Below are positions 1 through 7,516 of a stretch of 64,000 nt of DNA, piece after piece (the stretch's first letter is position 1; each line of letters begins with the position of its first letter). The notes under the pieces were generated by a model. That model did no database searches and had not been told where the DNA came from. It worked only from the letters and a program-made list of their open reading frames with translations. Made by a program: the position numbers and the translations under genes. The DNA comes from JAOUGY01 sp963825585 (GTDB lineage Bacteria > Actinomycetota > Acidimicrobiia > Spongiisociales > ZC4RG35). Location: the NCBI GenBank assembly GCA_963825585.1, contig CAWGTX010000006.1:682001-746000 (forward strand), in the 5' to 3' direction.

Positions 1-509
1 AGCGCCATCCATACGTGGAACCCCGACGAGCCTGTCGCCAGGCAGAACCCGTCGACACCGAACTCGGTCAACAGATCGTGGATGGCGGCGGTGGCGAAGC
101 GGACGCCATCGACGTCCCCCTCGTCGGGGTCGAGGTCCAAGACCATCCAATCGGGATGCATGGGATGTTCCATCGACGATGTCCACATGTGGAAGGTGAC
201 GGTGTTCTGGTTGGCGAGGTAGGCGATGTCGTCGGGATTGTCCACCACCGGATAGACGGTGGCGCCGCCGCCCTGTTTGGGGACCTCGAAGCGACGAATG
301 CTGTCGGGGAAGTAGTCGGCAGCGTTCTTCTGCATGAACCCGTTCGAGGAGATCCCTCCGGGGAATCGCTGCAGTGTGAGCGGGCGCCCGGCCATGAACT
401 GGAGCATCCGGGGGGCGACCAACTGGTAGTGGGCAACCATCCGGGCCTTCGTGATCCCGTCGTCCTCGAACATGACCTTGTCCGGACTCGAGATCTTCAC
501 CGCTGCCAT
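1..509 (-). CDS. ligD: LigD-type primase-polymerase domain, 3' part outside the window
   Basis: Reads from an ATG at 509 off the left edge, so only the first 169 residues are present. The protein begins MAAVKISSPDKVMFEDDG and contains LTLQRFPGG, KNAADYFPD, YLANQNT and VLDLDPDEGD, all typical of the archaeo-eukaryotic primase-like polymerase domain of DNA ligase D. The DLD pair supplies the metal-binding aspartates. The family role is adding nucleotides at broken ends during Ku-dependent end joining. GGAG lies 5 nt before the ATG. It follows recG on the same strand across a 106-bp gap. Whether it is a stand-alone polymerase or has ligase/phosphoesterase domains cannot be seen here; the polymerase assignment itself is secure. 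Confidence 0.88.
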   Translation of the reverse strand, partial: MAAVKISSPDKVMFEDDGITKARMVAHYQLVAPRMLQFMAGRPLTLQRFPGGISSNGFMQKNAADYFPDSIRRFEVPKQGGGATVYPVVDNPDDIAYLANQNTVTFHMWTSSMEHPMHPDWMVLDLDPDEGDVDGVRFATAAIHDLLTEFGVDGFCLATGSSGFHVWMA

Positions 510-615
510 AGGACTCCACGCTAGGTCTGACGAACCCCGTGTGCACGAGCGGGCGCTTTCCGCCCTCGTATGCACACAACCCCCGAGCTCGGGCGCGACG
601 GCCGTTTGCGCCGCC

Positions 616-2784
616 TCAGCTGACGAAGAGCCAGTCCACGTCGTCGCCGAGCATCATCCGTGCCTCCTTCACCAATTCCGGGTGCGACCTGAGGCCCGGG
701 TCGGCGGCGACGAGGGCGAACGCTTCGTCGCGCGCCGCCACCAGCATGTCGAAATCCTTGATGATGTTGGCCAGCTTGAGGTCGGCCATCCCGGACTGCC
801 GGGCACCGAACACCGTTCCCTGACCGCGCAGCTCCAGGTCGATCTCGGCCAGTCGGAAGCCGTCTGTGGTGTCGACCATGGCCCGTAACCGCTGTTCACC
901 GTCGGGGGTGGCGGGATCGGCGAGCAGGATGCATGTCCCCGGATGACGGCCGCGGCCAACCCGGCCGCGAAGCTGGTGGAGTTGGCTCAGCCCGAATCTG
1001 TCTGCATCCTCGATGACCATGACGGTGGCGTTGGGCACGTCGATACCCACCTCGATGACCGTGGTGGCGACGAGGATGTCGATGGCGCCCCCACGGAACG
1101 CCCCCATCACGGCCGCCTTGTCGCGGGGATGCATCTGACCGTGCAGCAACCCGAGCCGAAGACTTGGGAAGATGCCGTGCATCCGTTCGAACTCGCCGGT
1201 GGCCGAGGCCGCTTCGAGCTTGTCGGACTCGTCCACGAGCGGGCACACGATGAACGCCTGACGCCCCTGAGCGATCTCGTCGCTCACGGTCTCCCAGGCC
1301 GCCTCCTCCGACCCCTTCGAAACCCAGCGGGTCTCGATCGGCGTCCGGCCGGGAGGCAGCTCATCGATGGCGGAAACCTCGAGATCTCCGTACAGCGTCA
1401 TCGACAACGTGCGCGGGATGGGCGTCGCCGTCATGATGAGAACATCGGGATCGATGTCATCCGCCTTCTCCTTGAGCGCCACCCGTTGCAGGGCACCGAA
1501 GCGGTGCTGTTCGTCGACCACCGCAACCCCAAGGCGGTGGAAGTGGATGCCTTCCTGGATGAGCGCGTGGGTGCCGGCCACCACGTCGATCCTTCCCTCG
1601 GCGATCCATCCGATGATGTCCGATCTGCTCGCCCCGGGGGCGAAGTTGGTGGCGACCTGGGAACCGGTGAGCAGCGCCAGGCGAACCACCGGACGCGCTC
1701 GTCCGTCGAACAGACTGCCCATCCCGAGGGCGGCACCGTCCCCTTCCAGGTCGGGTGCGAGTCCGGCGTCCTCGAGGAGCGTCTGGATCCCGAGGAAGTG
1801 CTGGGCCGCCAGCACTTCCGTGGGCGCCATCACCGCTCCCTGCCACCCGCCCTCTACGCCGGCCAGGAGAGTGGCGACCGCCACCACCGTCTTTCCCGAG
1901 CCCACCTCGCCCTGGAGCAGTCGGTGCATCGGCCGAGCCGATCCCAGATCACCCCCGATCTCGGCCAACACCCTCCGCTGGGCAGCGGTGAGTTCGTAGG
2001 GCAGACCCCCGACGAACGTCCCAACCAGTGGACCGTTCATCCGATGCGCCACGCCACGCTCCAGCCCTTCCCGGTGTTGCTTCTGGAGGGCCAGGGCGAT
2101 CTCCAGACGGAACAGCTCATCGAAGACGAGACGGCGCCGAGCGGGCGCCACGGCTCCCATCTCTTCCGGGAAGTGGATGTCGGCGAAGGCACGGTCCCGG
2201 TCGATGAGACCGTGGCGTTGCACGACGTCCGGCGGCACCGGATCGGTGACCGGGTGCGACCGCTTCACGGCGTTGTGCAGCGCCCGCCTCATCCACCCGG
2301 GCCCCACCTCGCCAACCGCTCGATGGATCGGAACCACACGCCCGGTGGTGAGTGCCTCGGCGGTGCCAGCGAGAACGTCGACATCGGGGCTGGTCATCTG
2401 CGGGGTCCCCTTGAACCGTTCGACCTTGCCGGAGAGTGCCACCTCGGCGTCGACCGCCAACTGCCGCTCCCGAAACGGCTGGTTGAACCACACAACTTTG
2501 ATGGAGCCGCTTCCATCGGTCACGCGGGCCTCGGTGATGGTGAGACCGCGCTTGGGTCGCCGGGTCGATATCGACTGCACCCTGACGATGACGGTCACTT
2601 CCTCGCCCACCGGAAGCAGTGCCACCGGCTCCACCCGGGAACGGTCGATGTACCGGCGCGGGACGTGATGGAGGAGATCGGCAACCGTCTCGATCCCCGC
2701 CTTCCGGAGCAGCGCCCCGCGCTTGCCGGCCAGACCGGACACCTCTTCCACGGCGATGGTGGCGAGTTTGGTGAGCGAGGCCAT
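616..2784 (-). CDS. recG: ATP-dependent DNA helicase RecG
   Basis: 722 residues, the normal RecG length. It remodels stalled replication forks and Holliday junctions in the cytoplasm. An N-terminal OB-fold wedge region (about residues 55-150) is followed by the SF2 motor: Walker A GEVGSGKT near residue 293, DEQH box VVDEQHRFG, motif III TATPIPRTL, and the DELPPGRTPI and QLRGRVGRG signatures. The chosen start, MASLTKLATIAVEE, is the ATG at 2784. The open frame continues upstream to 3111 but only through a heptanucleotide repeat and a G/C hairpin repeat, so that extension is rejected. The neighbouring DAK2/DegV gene and divergent rpmB match the rpmB-yloV-recG neighbourhood seen in many Gram-positives. 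Confidence 0.96.
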   Translation of the reverse strand: MASLTKLATIAVEEVSGLAGKRGALLRKAGIETVADLLHHVPRRYIDRSRVEPVALLPVGEEVTVIVRVQSISTRRPKRGLTITEARVTDGSGSIKVVWFNQPFRERQLAVDAEVALSGKVERFKGTPQMTSPDVDVLAGTAEALTTGRVVPIHRAVGEVGPGWMRRALHNAVKRSHPVTDPVPPDVVQRHGLIDRDRAFADIHFPEEMGAVAPARRRLVFDELFRLEIALALQKQHREGLERGVAHRMNGPLVGTFVGGLPYELTAAQRRVLAEIGGDLGSARPMHRLLQGEVGSGKTVVAVATLLAGVEGGWQGAVMAPTEVLAAQHFLGIQTLLEDAGLAPDLEGDGAALGMGSLFDGRARPVVRLALLTGSQVATNFAPGASRSDIIGWIAEGRIDVVAGTHALIQEGIHFHRLGVAVVDEQHRFGALQRVALKEKADDIDPDVLIMTATPIPRTLSMTLYGDLEVSAIDELPPGRTPIETRWVSKGSEEAAWETVSDEIAQGRQAFIVCPLVDESDKLEAASATGEFERMHGIFPSLRLGLLHGQMHPRDKAAVMGAFRGGAIDILVATTVIEVGIDVPNATVMVIEDADRFGLSQLHQLRGRVGRGRHPGTCILLADPATPDGEQRLRAMVDTTDGFRLAEIDLELRGQGTVFGARQSGMADLKLANIIKDFDMLVAARDEAFALVAADPGLRSHPELVKEARMMLGDDVDWLFVS

Positions 2785-2827
2785 CAGAACGCAGAACGCA
2801 GACCGCAGAACGCAGAACGCAGAACGG
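2785..2827. repeat. Heptanucleotide tandem repeat (GCAGAAC), about 6 units
   Basis: Six near-identical 7-bp units (GCAGAAC with one GCAGACC) abut the recG start codon directly. It is one of several heptamer arrays of different sequence in this window. No recognisable Shine-Dalgarno remains next to recG, so the array may form part of its leader. Confidence 0.85.
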
Positions 2828-2927
2828 CGAGCGACGAACATCCCGAGCAACTGCCGAGTGGCGAAGGTGTGGGCGTGCGGTTCCGTCCCGGGCTCGGCAC
2901 CCCCGGCCCACCGAGAGAGCGGCTGAG

Positions 2928-2976
2928 GCGGGTACCGGCGGGTGGTTCGGGGGGTCGCCCCCCCGGAGGGTTCCAG
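2928..2976. repeat. Diverged copy of the G6/C6 hairpin repeat
   Basis: Contains GGGGGGTCGCCCCCCC, a G-run and C-run facing each other across a few bases, preceded by GGTACCGGCGGG. It resembles the cores repeated at 4.7-5.3 kb and 16.0-16.7 kb but is less conserved. It lies 3' of the DAK2/DegV gene and could fold as a strong stem-loop between the two genes. Confidence 0.6.
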
Positions 2977-2983
2977 CCTGGTG

Positions 2984-4609
2984 TCATTCGAGCGAGACCA
3001 GATAGGGGTACAGCGGCTGGCCTCCGTGAACCTCGGAGATCTCGATCTCGGGGTGGAGCTCGCCCAGCCAGGCTTCGAGTGCTTTGAGAGCTGATGGCGA
3101 GGCTCCGTCACCGGTGTACACGGTCAGCAGTTCCACACCGGGCATGAGCAGGGAGGCGACCAACCCGCGGAGCACGGTCTCCATGTCGGGGTCGGCAACC
3201 ACGATCGTCCCATCGGCGATGCCCAGCCAGTCCCCGTTGGAGATGCGGCCGAAGTCGACCACCGCATCACGCACTGCTCGTGTCACCTCGCCGGTGACCA
3301 CCGACGATGCGGCCGCAGCCATGTCCTCCACGAGCACCCCGAGATCGGCTTCCAGCGGGTTGTAGCCGATCATGGCGGCGATGCCCTGGGCAACGCTCCG
3401 GGTGGGCACCACCACGACGGTCTTGGTGGTGAGCGAGTCGAGTTGCTCGGCCACCGGCACGATGTTCTTGTTGTTCGGCAGAACGAGCACATGCGGGGCC
3501 GGAACGGCGTCGACCACTGCCAGCAGATCTTCGGTTGAAGGATTCATGGTCTGTCCCCCGGTGGCGATCCCCTGGGCGCCGAGTTGACGGAACACGTCGA
3601 CCAGCCCATCGCCCACCACCACCGACACCACCCCGATGTCTGCCGAGGTCACCTCGGGCAGCGGTTCGAACGGTACGAAGCCGTGGACGCTGTGATCGCC
3701 GGCCTGTTCGAGCAGATCCGTCACCCGGATCTCCCGCGGTCTGCCCACCGTGATCGCAGCTTCGATGGATGGACCGATCTCGTCGGTGTGAATGTGACAG
3801 CTCCAGGTTCCTCCGCCTCCCACCACCACGATCGAGTCGCCCAGCTCGACCCAACGGGAGCGGAATCGGTCGATGCCCTCGTCGTCGGCATCGAGCAGGA
3901 ACATGACCTCGTAGCGGAGGTCGCCGATGCCCGAGTCGACCCGCTCGATCGCCGCGATGTTCGCATGGGCCCGCAACACCCTCTCGGGGAGGGCTACCTC
4001 GACTCCGGTCACGACTTCGAGGAACGAGGAAAGCAGGAGCAGAAAGCCTGCGCCACCGGCGTCGACGACGCCTGCCTGCTTCAGTACCGGCAACAGCTCG
4101 GGCGTGTTCTCCAATGCGACCACCGCCCGGTCGTAGATGCGGCGGAGAAGGGCGGCGAGATCCTCAGCAGGCGGTGAGTTCTCGGCCCGAGCCGCCTCGG
4201 CCGCCTCACGAAGCACGGTGAGGATGGTTCCTTCCACGGGCCGCTGAACCGCCCGGTACGCAGCAACCGATGCCCGATCGAGCGCGTCCACGAGCTCGGC
4301 AACACCCACTTCGTCGCCTTCCCGGAAGGTGTCCGCCAGGCCACGCAGAATCTGCGAGAGGATGACCCCGGAGTTCCCACGAGCTCCCATCAGCGACCCA
4401 TACGAGATGGCCTCGGACACCTCGGCCATCGAGACGGCCCCGTCGACCGAGTCGAGGACGCTGCCCATGGTGAGCGACATGTTCGTTCCGGTGTCCCCGT
4501 CGGGCACCGGATACACGTTCAGCCCATTGAGCGCCTCACGGTACGAGGTCAACTGCTGGTGGTAGCGGCGGATGACCGCCTTGATGTCCTCGGGGCGCAA
4601 GCCAATCAC
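2984..4609 (-). CDS. DAK2/DegV-type fatty acid kinase FakA-like protein
   Basis: 541 residues. The N-terminal DhaL/DAK2 domain carries NVYPVPDGDTGTNMS near residue 30, the ATP/Mg-binding signature; the C-terminal half is DegV-like. The arrangement matches the YloV/FakA family, in which the kinase subunit phosphorylates fatty acids held by a DegV-family FakB. Start chosen as GTG at 4609 (VIGLRPEDIK), because family members begin at this point and the upstream extension to 4669 runs into repeats. It lies upstream of recG on the same strand, the order known from Firmicutes. A fatty-acid role fits the many lipid genes in the window, but no FakB is present here. Confidence 0.85.
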   Translation of the reverse strand: MIGLRPEDIKAVIRRYHQQLTSYREALNGLNVYPVPDGDTGTNMSLTMGSVLDSVDGAVSMAEVSEAISYGSLMGARGNSGVILSQILRGLADTFREGDEVGVAELVDALDRASVAAYRAVQRPVEGTILTVLREAAEAARAENSPPAEDLAALLRRIYDRAVVALENTPELLPVLKQAGVVDAGGAGFLLLLSSFLEVVTGVEVALPERVLRAHANIAAIERVDSGIGDLRYEVMFLLDADDEGIDRFRSRWVELGDSIVVVGGGGTWSCHIHTDEIGPSIEAAITVGRPREIRVTDLLEQAGDHSVHGFVPFEPLPEVTSADIGVVSVVVGDGLVDVFRQLGAQGIATGGQTMNPSTEDLLAVVDAVPAPHVLVLPNNKNIVPVAEQLDSLTTKTVVVVPTRSVAQGIAAMIGYNPLEADLGVLVEDMAAAASSVVTGEVTRAVRDAVVDFGRISNGDWLGIADGTIVVADPDMETVLRGLVASLLMPGVELLTVYTGDGASPSALKALEAWLGELHPEIEISEVHGGQPLYPYLVSLE

Positions 4610-4621
4610 CGGGCGAGTATA

Positions 4622-4689
4622 TGGAGAGGAAGGCGGAGGAAGGCGGAGGAAGGCGGAGCAACCGTTCACCGTTCACTGTTGACCGTTCA
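4622..4689. repeat. Adjacent 10-bp (GGAGGAAGGC) and 7-bp (CCGTTCA) tandem repeats
   Basis: Three or more copies of a 10-bp purine unit run directly into four 7-bp units (CCGTTCA, CCGTTCA, CTGTTGA, CCGTTCA at 4662-4689). They lie just upstream of the GTG start of the DAK2/DegV gene. No coding potential is apparent. Confidence 0.8.
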
Positions 4690-5299
4690 CCGGCGGACGT
4701 GGCAGCCGGAGCCACAAACCAGGCTCCACACCCCCGGCCAGCGCGACCGGTCGTGAGGAGCACCGGCGGGGGGTCGAAGGGGGGTCGTCCCCCCTGGGTG
4801 TCAAACGCAGAACGCAGAAGGCAGAACGCCCAGAAACGTGGCAACGTCCAGCGCACGCACCTTCACACCCCCGGCCAAGCACGCGACCGGTCGTGAGGAG
4901 CACCGGCGGGGGTCGAAGGGGGGTCGTCCCCCCTGGGTGTCAAACGTGGCAACGTCAGCGCACGCACCTTCACACCCCCGGCCGCACGCGACCGGTCGTG
5001 AGGAGCACCGCGGGGGGTCGAAGGGGGGTCGTCCCCCCTGGGTGTCAAACGCAGAACGCAGAAGGCAGAACGCCCAGAAACGTGGCAACGTCGAGCGCAC
5101 GCACCTTCACACCCCCGGCCAAGCACGAGTGCACCCCGCCACCATTACCGGCGGGGGGTCGAAGGGGGGTCGTCCCCCCTGGGTGTCAAACGTGGCAACG
5201 TCCAGCGCACGCACCTTCACACCCTCGGCCAAGCACGAGTGCACCCCGCCACCATTACCGGCGGGGGGTCGAAGGGGGGTCGTCCCCCCTGGATATCAG
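4690..5299. repeat. Composite intergenic repeat array, five units
   Basis: Five imperfect copies of a compound unit of roughly 100-150 bp. Parts in order: ACGTGGCAACG; a CGCACGCACCTTCACAC and CCCCGGCCAAGCACG stretch; in three of the units an ACCGGTCGTGAGGAGCACCGG stretch (given here as sites, not a gene); the hairpin core with two G6 runs and one C6 run; TGGGTGTCAAACG; and in some units a short GCAGAAC heptamer run. Cores lie near 4764, 4903, 5008, 5150 and 5259. ORFs crossing the region translate the repeat in several frames and are not believable genes. The same core recurs at 16.0-16.7 kb. Confidence 0.85.
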
Positions 5300-5393
5300 A
5301 GTGTCGATGTGGCAGGACGAGGTCGAGAGGCTATTCTTCCCGAGCCGAGCGCCTCTCCGCGCGCTCGCATCATGTGATCCCAGGAGTTTTGCC

Positions 5394-5582
5394 ATGTCGT
5401 ACCGGTGCGAGATCTGCGGTAAAGAGCCGAGCTTCGGGAAGAACGTCACGTTCTCCCACAAGCGAAACAGCCGTCGTTGGCTTCCGAACATCCAGCGTGT
5501 TCGTGTGAAGCACGGTTCCAACACCCGTCGTGCCCGTGTGTGCACCTCGTGCATCCGTGCCGGGAAGGTCGAGAAGGCCTGA
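5394..5582 (+). CDS. rpmB: 50S ribosomal protein L28
   Basis: 62 residues, MSYRCEICGKEPSFGKNVT at the N-terminus and RARVCTSCIRAGKV near the end. It is the zinc-ribbon (C+) form, with paired cysteines at 5/8 and in CTSC. It is a component of the large ribosomal subunit. An AGGAG lies 8 nt before the ATG. It is divergent from the DAK2/DegV-recG genes and its stop overlaps the next start (TGATG), implying translational coupling. The 5' flank is the composite repeat array, so its promoter must lie in the last ~95 bp (5300-5393). Confidence 0.95.
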   Translation: MSYRCEICGKEPSFGKNVTFSHKRNSRRWLPNIQRVRVKHGSNTRRARVCTSCIRAGKVEKA

Positions 5583-5794
5583 TGGCCGTCCAGGGTGTCG
5601 TGAAGACCTACGACCCCACCACCGGCGTCGGCGTGGTAGTTCGCGATGACGACGGGTCCGAGGTGTTCCTGCGACCCGGGTCGCTGGAGGGCTCCATCTT
5701 CCGTTTCGTTCGGCAGGGACAGCGGATCCTATTCGACGTCGATGACGCCGGACGCTTCGTCTCGGCGGTCCGCGTCGGCCAAGAGGGTTACTGA
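5582..5794 (+). CDS. Cold-shock-domain-like OB-fold protein
   Basis: 70 residues, starting MAVQGVVKTYDPTTGVGVVV and ending in VRVGQEGY. Opening beta-strand, GVGVV strand and the FDVDD-SAVRV ending follow the cold-shock domain layout, although the classical aromatic RNP motifs are weak (GVGVVV instead of GFGFI). It is probably a small single-strand nucleic-acid binder. It overlaps rpmB by 1 nt and should be translated with it. A diverged Csp is the best call; an unrelated OB-fold is the alternative. Confidence 0.6.
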   Translation: MAVQGVVKTYDPTTGVGVVVRDDDGSEVFLRPGSLEGSIFRFVRQGQRILFDVDDAGRFVSAVRVGQEGY

Positions 5795-5884
5795 CCGCTC
5801 GTCGACGGCGACGGTTCTGCGGCCCATCCTCCCCCACTGCTCGGTAGAGTCGGTGAGTCCCGCACGCCCTGAAGGAGGAGCACA

Positions 5885-6118
5885 GTGGTCGAGGCCTACG
5901 TCCTGATCCAGACCGAGGTTGGCAAAGCCGCATCTGTGGCAGAAGCCGTCCGGGAAATTGCCGGAGTCGAGAACGCCGACGATGTGACAGGTCCCTACGA
6001 CGTGATCGTGAAGGCTTCCGCCGGCGATGTCGATCAGCTCGGCAAGCTCGTTGTCGCCAAGATCCAAGCGGTCGAAGGCATCACGCGCACGCTCACCTGC
6101 CCAGTGGTGAATCTGTAG
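5885..6118 (+). CDS. Stand-alone Lrp/AsnC-type RAM domain protein
   Basis: 77 residues, GTG start, MVEAYVLIQTEVGKAASVAE at the N-terminus. It has the alpha-beta fold of the ligand-binding (RAM) half of Lrp/AsnC regulators, with GPYDVIVKA as the typical central motif. There is no HTH. AAGGAGGAGCAC precedes the start, a strong ribosome-binding site. Such small proteins are thought to bind amino acids or to assemble with full-length regulators; the partner is not visible here. Confidence 0.85.
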   Translation: MVEAYVLIQTEVGKAASVAEAVREIAGVENADDVTGPYDVIVKASAGDVDQLGKLVVAKIQAVEGITRTLTCPVVNL

Positions 6119-6207
6119 AGCGAGCTTCTGGCTTCTGGCCTCCCAAGCCCACGGTCGAGCACAGAAGGCGGCCGAGCCGTATCAGTGGCCCGTAGCCAGA
6201 ATGCTTC

Positions 6208-6432
6208 TAGTGCTGTGACCAGAAACTTGCGAGGGCCAGGTCGTGACCATCCCCCCGTTCGTTTTCTGGTCACAGCCTGGCCGACCGTGCCCCCACGCCC
6301 CACCCCGCCTCCCAGCGGAGCCCAACAGGTCGGCCGGAACATCGAAGACGGCGAAGCACCACATGCAACACGCCCACACGACACGTGCGGCGCCGACCCA
6401 CAGCCAGGCGAACGTTGCAGGACACGGCGCTA
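6208..6432. mobile_element. MITE-like dispersed element, copy 1
   Basis: About 225 bp with no plausible protein. Flanks read C-TA-G on both sides (6207-6210 and 6430-6433). The ends form an imperfect inverted repeat, GTGCTGTGACC against GCGCCGTGTCC. A second internal inverted repeat (6212-6226 with 6261-6276) gives a 15-bp hairpin. A near-identical copy lies at 60123 and a partial one at 35598. TA duplication within CTAG resembles IS630/Tc1-mariner target choice, so an IS630-derived MITE is my inference; no transposase is in the window. The right end overlaps the ddl stop codon. It fills the convergent gap between the RAM gene and ddl. Confidence 0.65.
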
Positions 6433-7497
6433 GCCGAGCTTTCCCGCGATCGATCCGGCGTTTCGGAGTGCACTTCCGTCTGCTCCGGCGGTCGAGAAGG
6501 CTCGTGGGCGACCGGCTTCGATCTCGGAGAACATGTCTTCGATCTGGCGACGGCGGTCGATGGCAGGGTCGATCCACAGGTATCCCGACAGGCTGCCCGG
6601 GATGGTGTTGATCTCGTTCACCCAGAGTTTGCCGGCGGATTCGAGGAAGTCGATGCGGGCGACCGAGCGTACACCGACCAGCCCTGCTACCACCACCGCC
6701 GCCGCGCGTAGCTCGGATTCGAGGTCGGTGTCGAGTTCGGCCGGTAGGTGGCGGGCTATCGCTCCGGAGCCGCTCCATGCCAGGTATTTCTGCTGATAGC
6801 TGTAGAGACCCCCGGCGGCGCGGACGGGCTCTTCGATGGCGGACAGCTGGAGGTCCGGATAGGTCCTCACTGCGATCTGGAGGTCACGGAAGTCGGACAA
6901 GAACGGCTCGATGACCGCACCGTCGGCCATGTTGGGTCCACGGAGCAGCGCCACCGCGGTGGCATGGTCCTCCACCACCTCGATCCCGATCGAGGAACCG
7001 CCGAACCGTGGCTTCACGATGTATGGGCCCTCGAAGGTAGGCGCCACGTCGGCCCGCAGCAGAGTCCGGGGCAGGGTTGGTAGACCGACCTGGGCGACGG
7101 CGGCCCCGAAAGACAGCTTGTCCATTCCGAGCGCCGAGCCCCACTGGCCCGGCCCCGAATAGCGGTAGCCGACGAGATCGAACACCCCCTGCAGCGTGCC
7201 ATCCTCACCGGGACCGCCGTGACAGCAGTTGAGGACGACCGAGACGTCGAGCGGTTTTTTCTTGGCGACGAAGCCCACTCCCGGTTCGACCACGAACGAC
7301 AGATCCCTGGCCTTCCGGGGAACGCCGTCGGCGAAGTCGGATGCCTCGGACGTGGGGTCGACGTGGTGGAAGCGGCCCGTCTTGTCCCAGTAGATCGCCT
7401 CCACCGACCTGGCGAGCCTTGCCGCCTGGAGTCCGGTCGAGATGCTGATGTCGTGCTCCGGCGAGGGGCCGCCGAAGATCACCGCCCGTTTGGCCAT
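6430..7497 (-). CDS. ddl: D-alanine--D-alanine ligase
   Basis: 355 residues. ATP-grasp ligase making the D-Ala-D-Ala dipeptide for peptidoglycan precursors in the cytoplasm. It begins MAKRAVIFGGPSPEHDIS, the family's N-terminal signature; YIVKPRFGGSSIG lies in the ATP-grasp core and WVNEINTIPG near the C-terminus carries the metal-binding residues. ATG at 7497 was chosen over the longer frame because homologues begin here. It follows the MurF-like gene by 19 bp, so the ligase and its product's user appear co-transcribed. Its TAG stop coincides with the end of the MITE-like element, so the C-terminus may have been set by that insertion. Confidence 0.93.
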   Translation of the reverse strand: MAKRAVIFGGPSPEHDISISTGLQAARLARSVEAIYWDKTGRFHHVDPTSEASDFADGVPRKARDLSFVVEPGVGFVAKKKPLDVSVVLNCCHGGPGEDGTLQGVFDLVGYRYSGPGQWGSALGMDKLSFGAAVAQVGLPTLPRTLLRADVAPTFEGPYIVKPRFGGSSIGIEVVEDHATAVALLRGPNMADGAVIEPFLSDFRDLQIAVRTYPDLQLSAIEEPVRAAGGLYSYQQKYLAWSGSGAIARHLPAELDTDLESELRAAAVVVAGLVGVRSVARIDFLESAGKLWVNEINTIPGSLSGYLWIDPAIDRRRQIEDMFSEIEAGRPRAFSTAGADGSALRNAGSIAGKLG

Positions 7498-7516
7498 GAT
7501 TGGGTTCCTGTCGATC

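Noticed and set aside
943..3087. 714-residue plus-strand ORF
   Set aside because: Antisense shadow of recG, His/Arg/Gly-rich with no motifs.
2785..3111. N-terminal extension of RecG by 109 residues
   Set aside because: It translates a heptamer array and a G/C hairpin repeat; RecG homologues start at MASLTKLATI.
4838..5582. ORFs of 179 and 229 residues through the G-rich repeats
   Set aside because: They repeat GGSKGGRPPW or GGRRGVVPPG in different frames, and the longer one merely runs in frame into rpmB, whose own start is clear.
6208..6432. Protein-coding gene in the dispersed element
   Set aside because: Frames in both directions are short and end at different points in the three copies.
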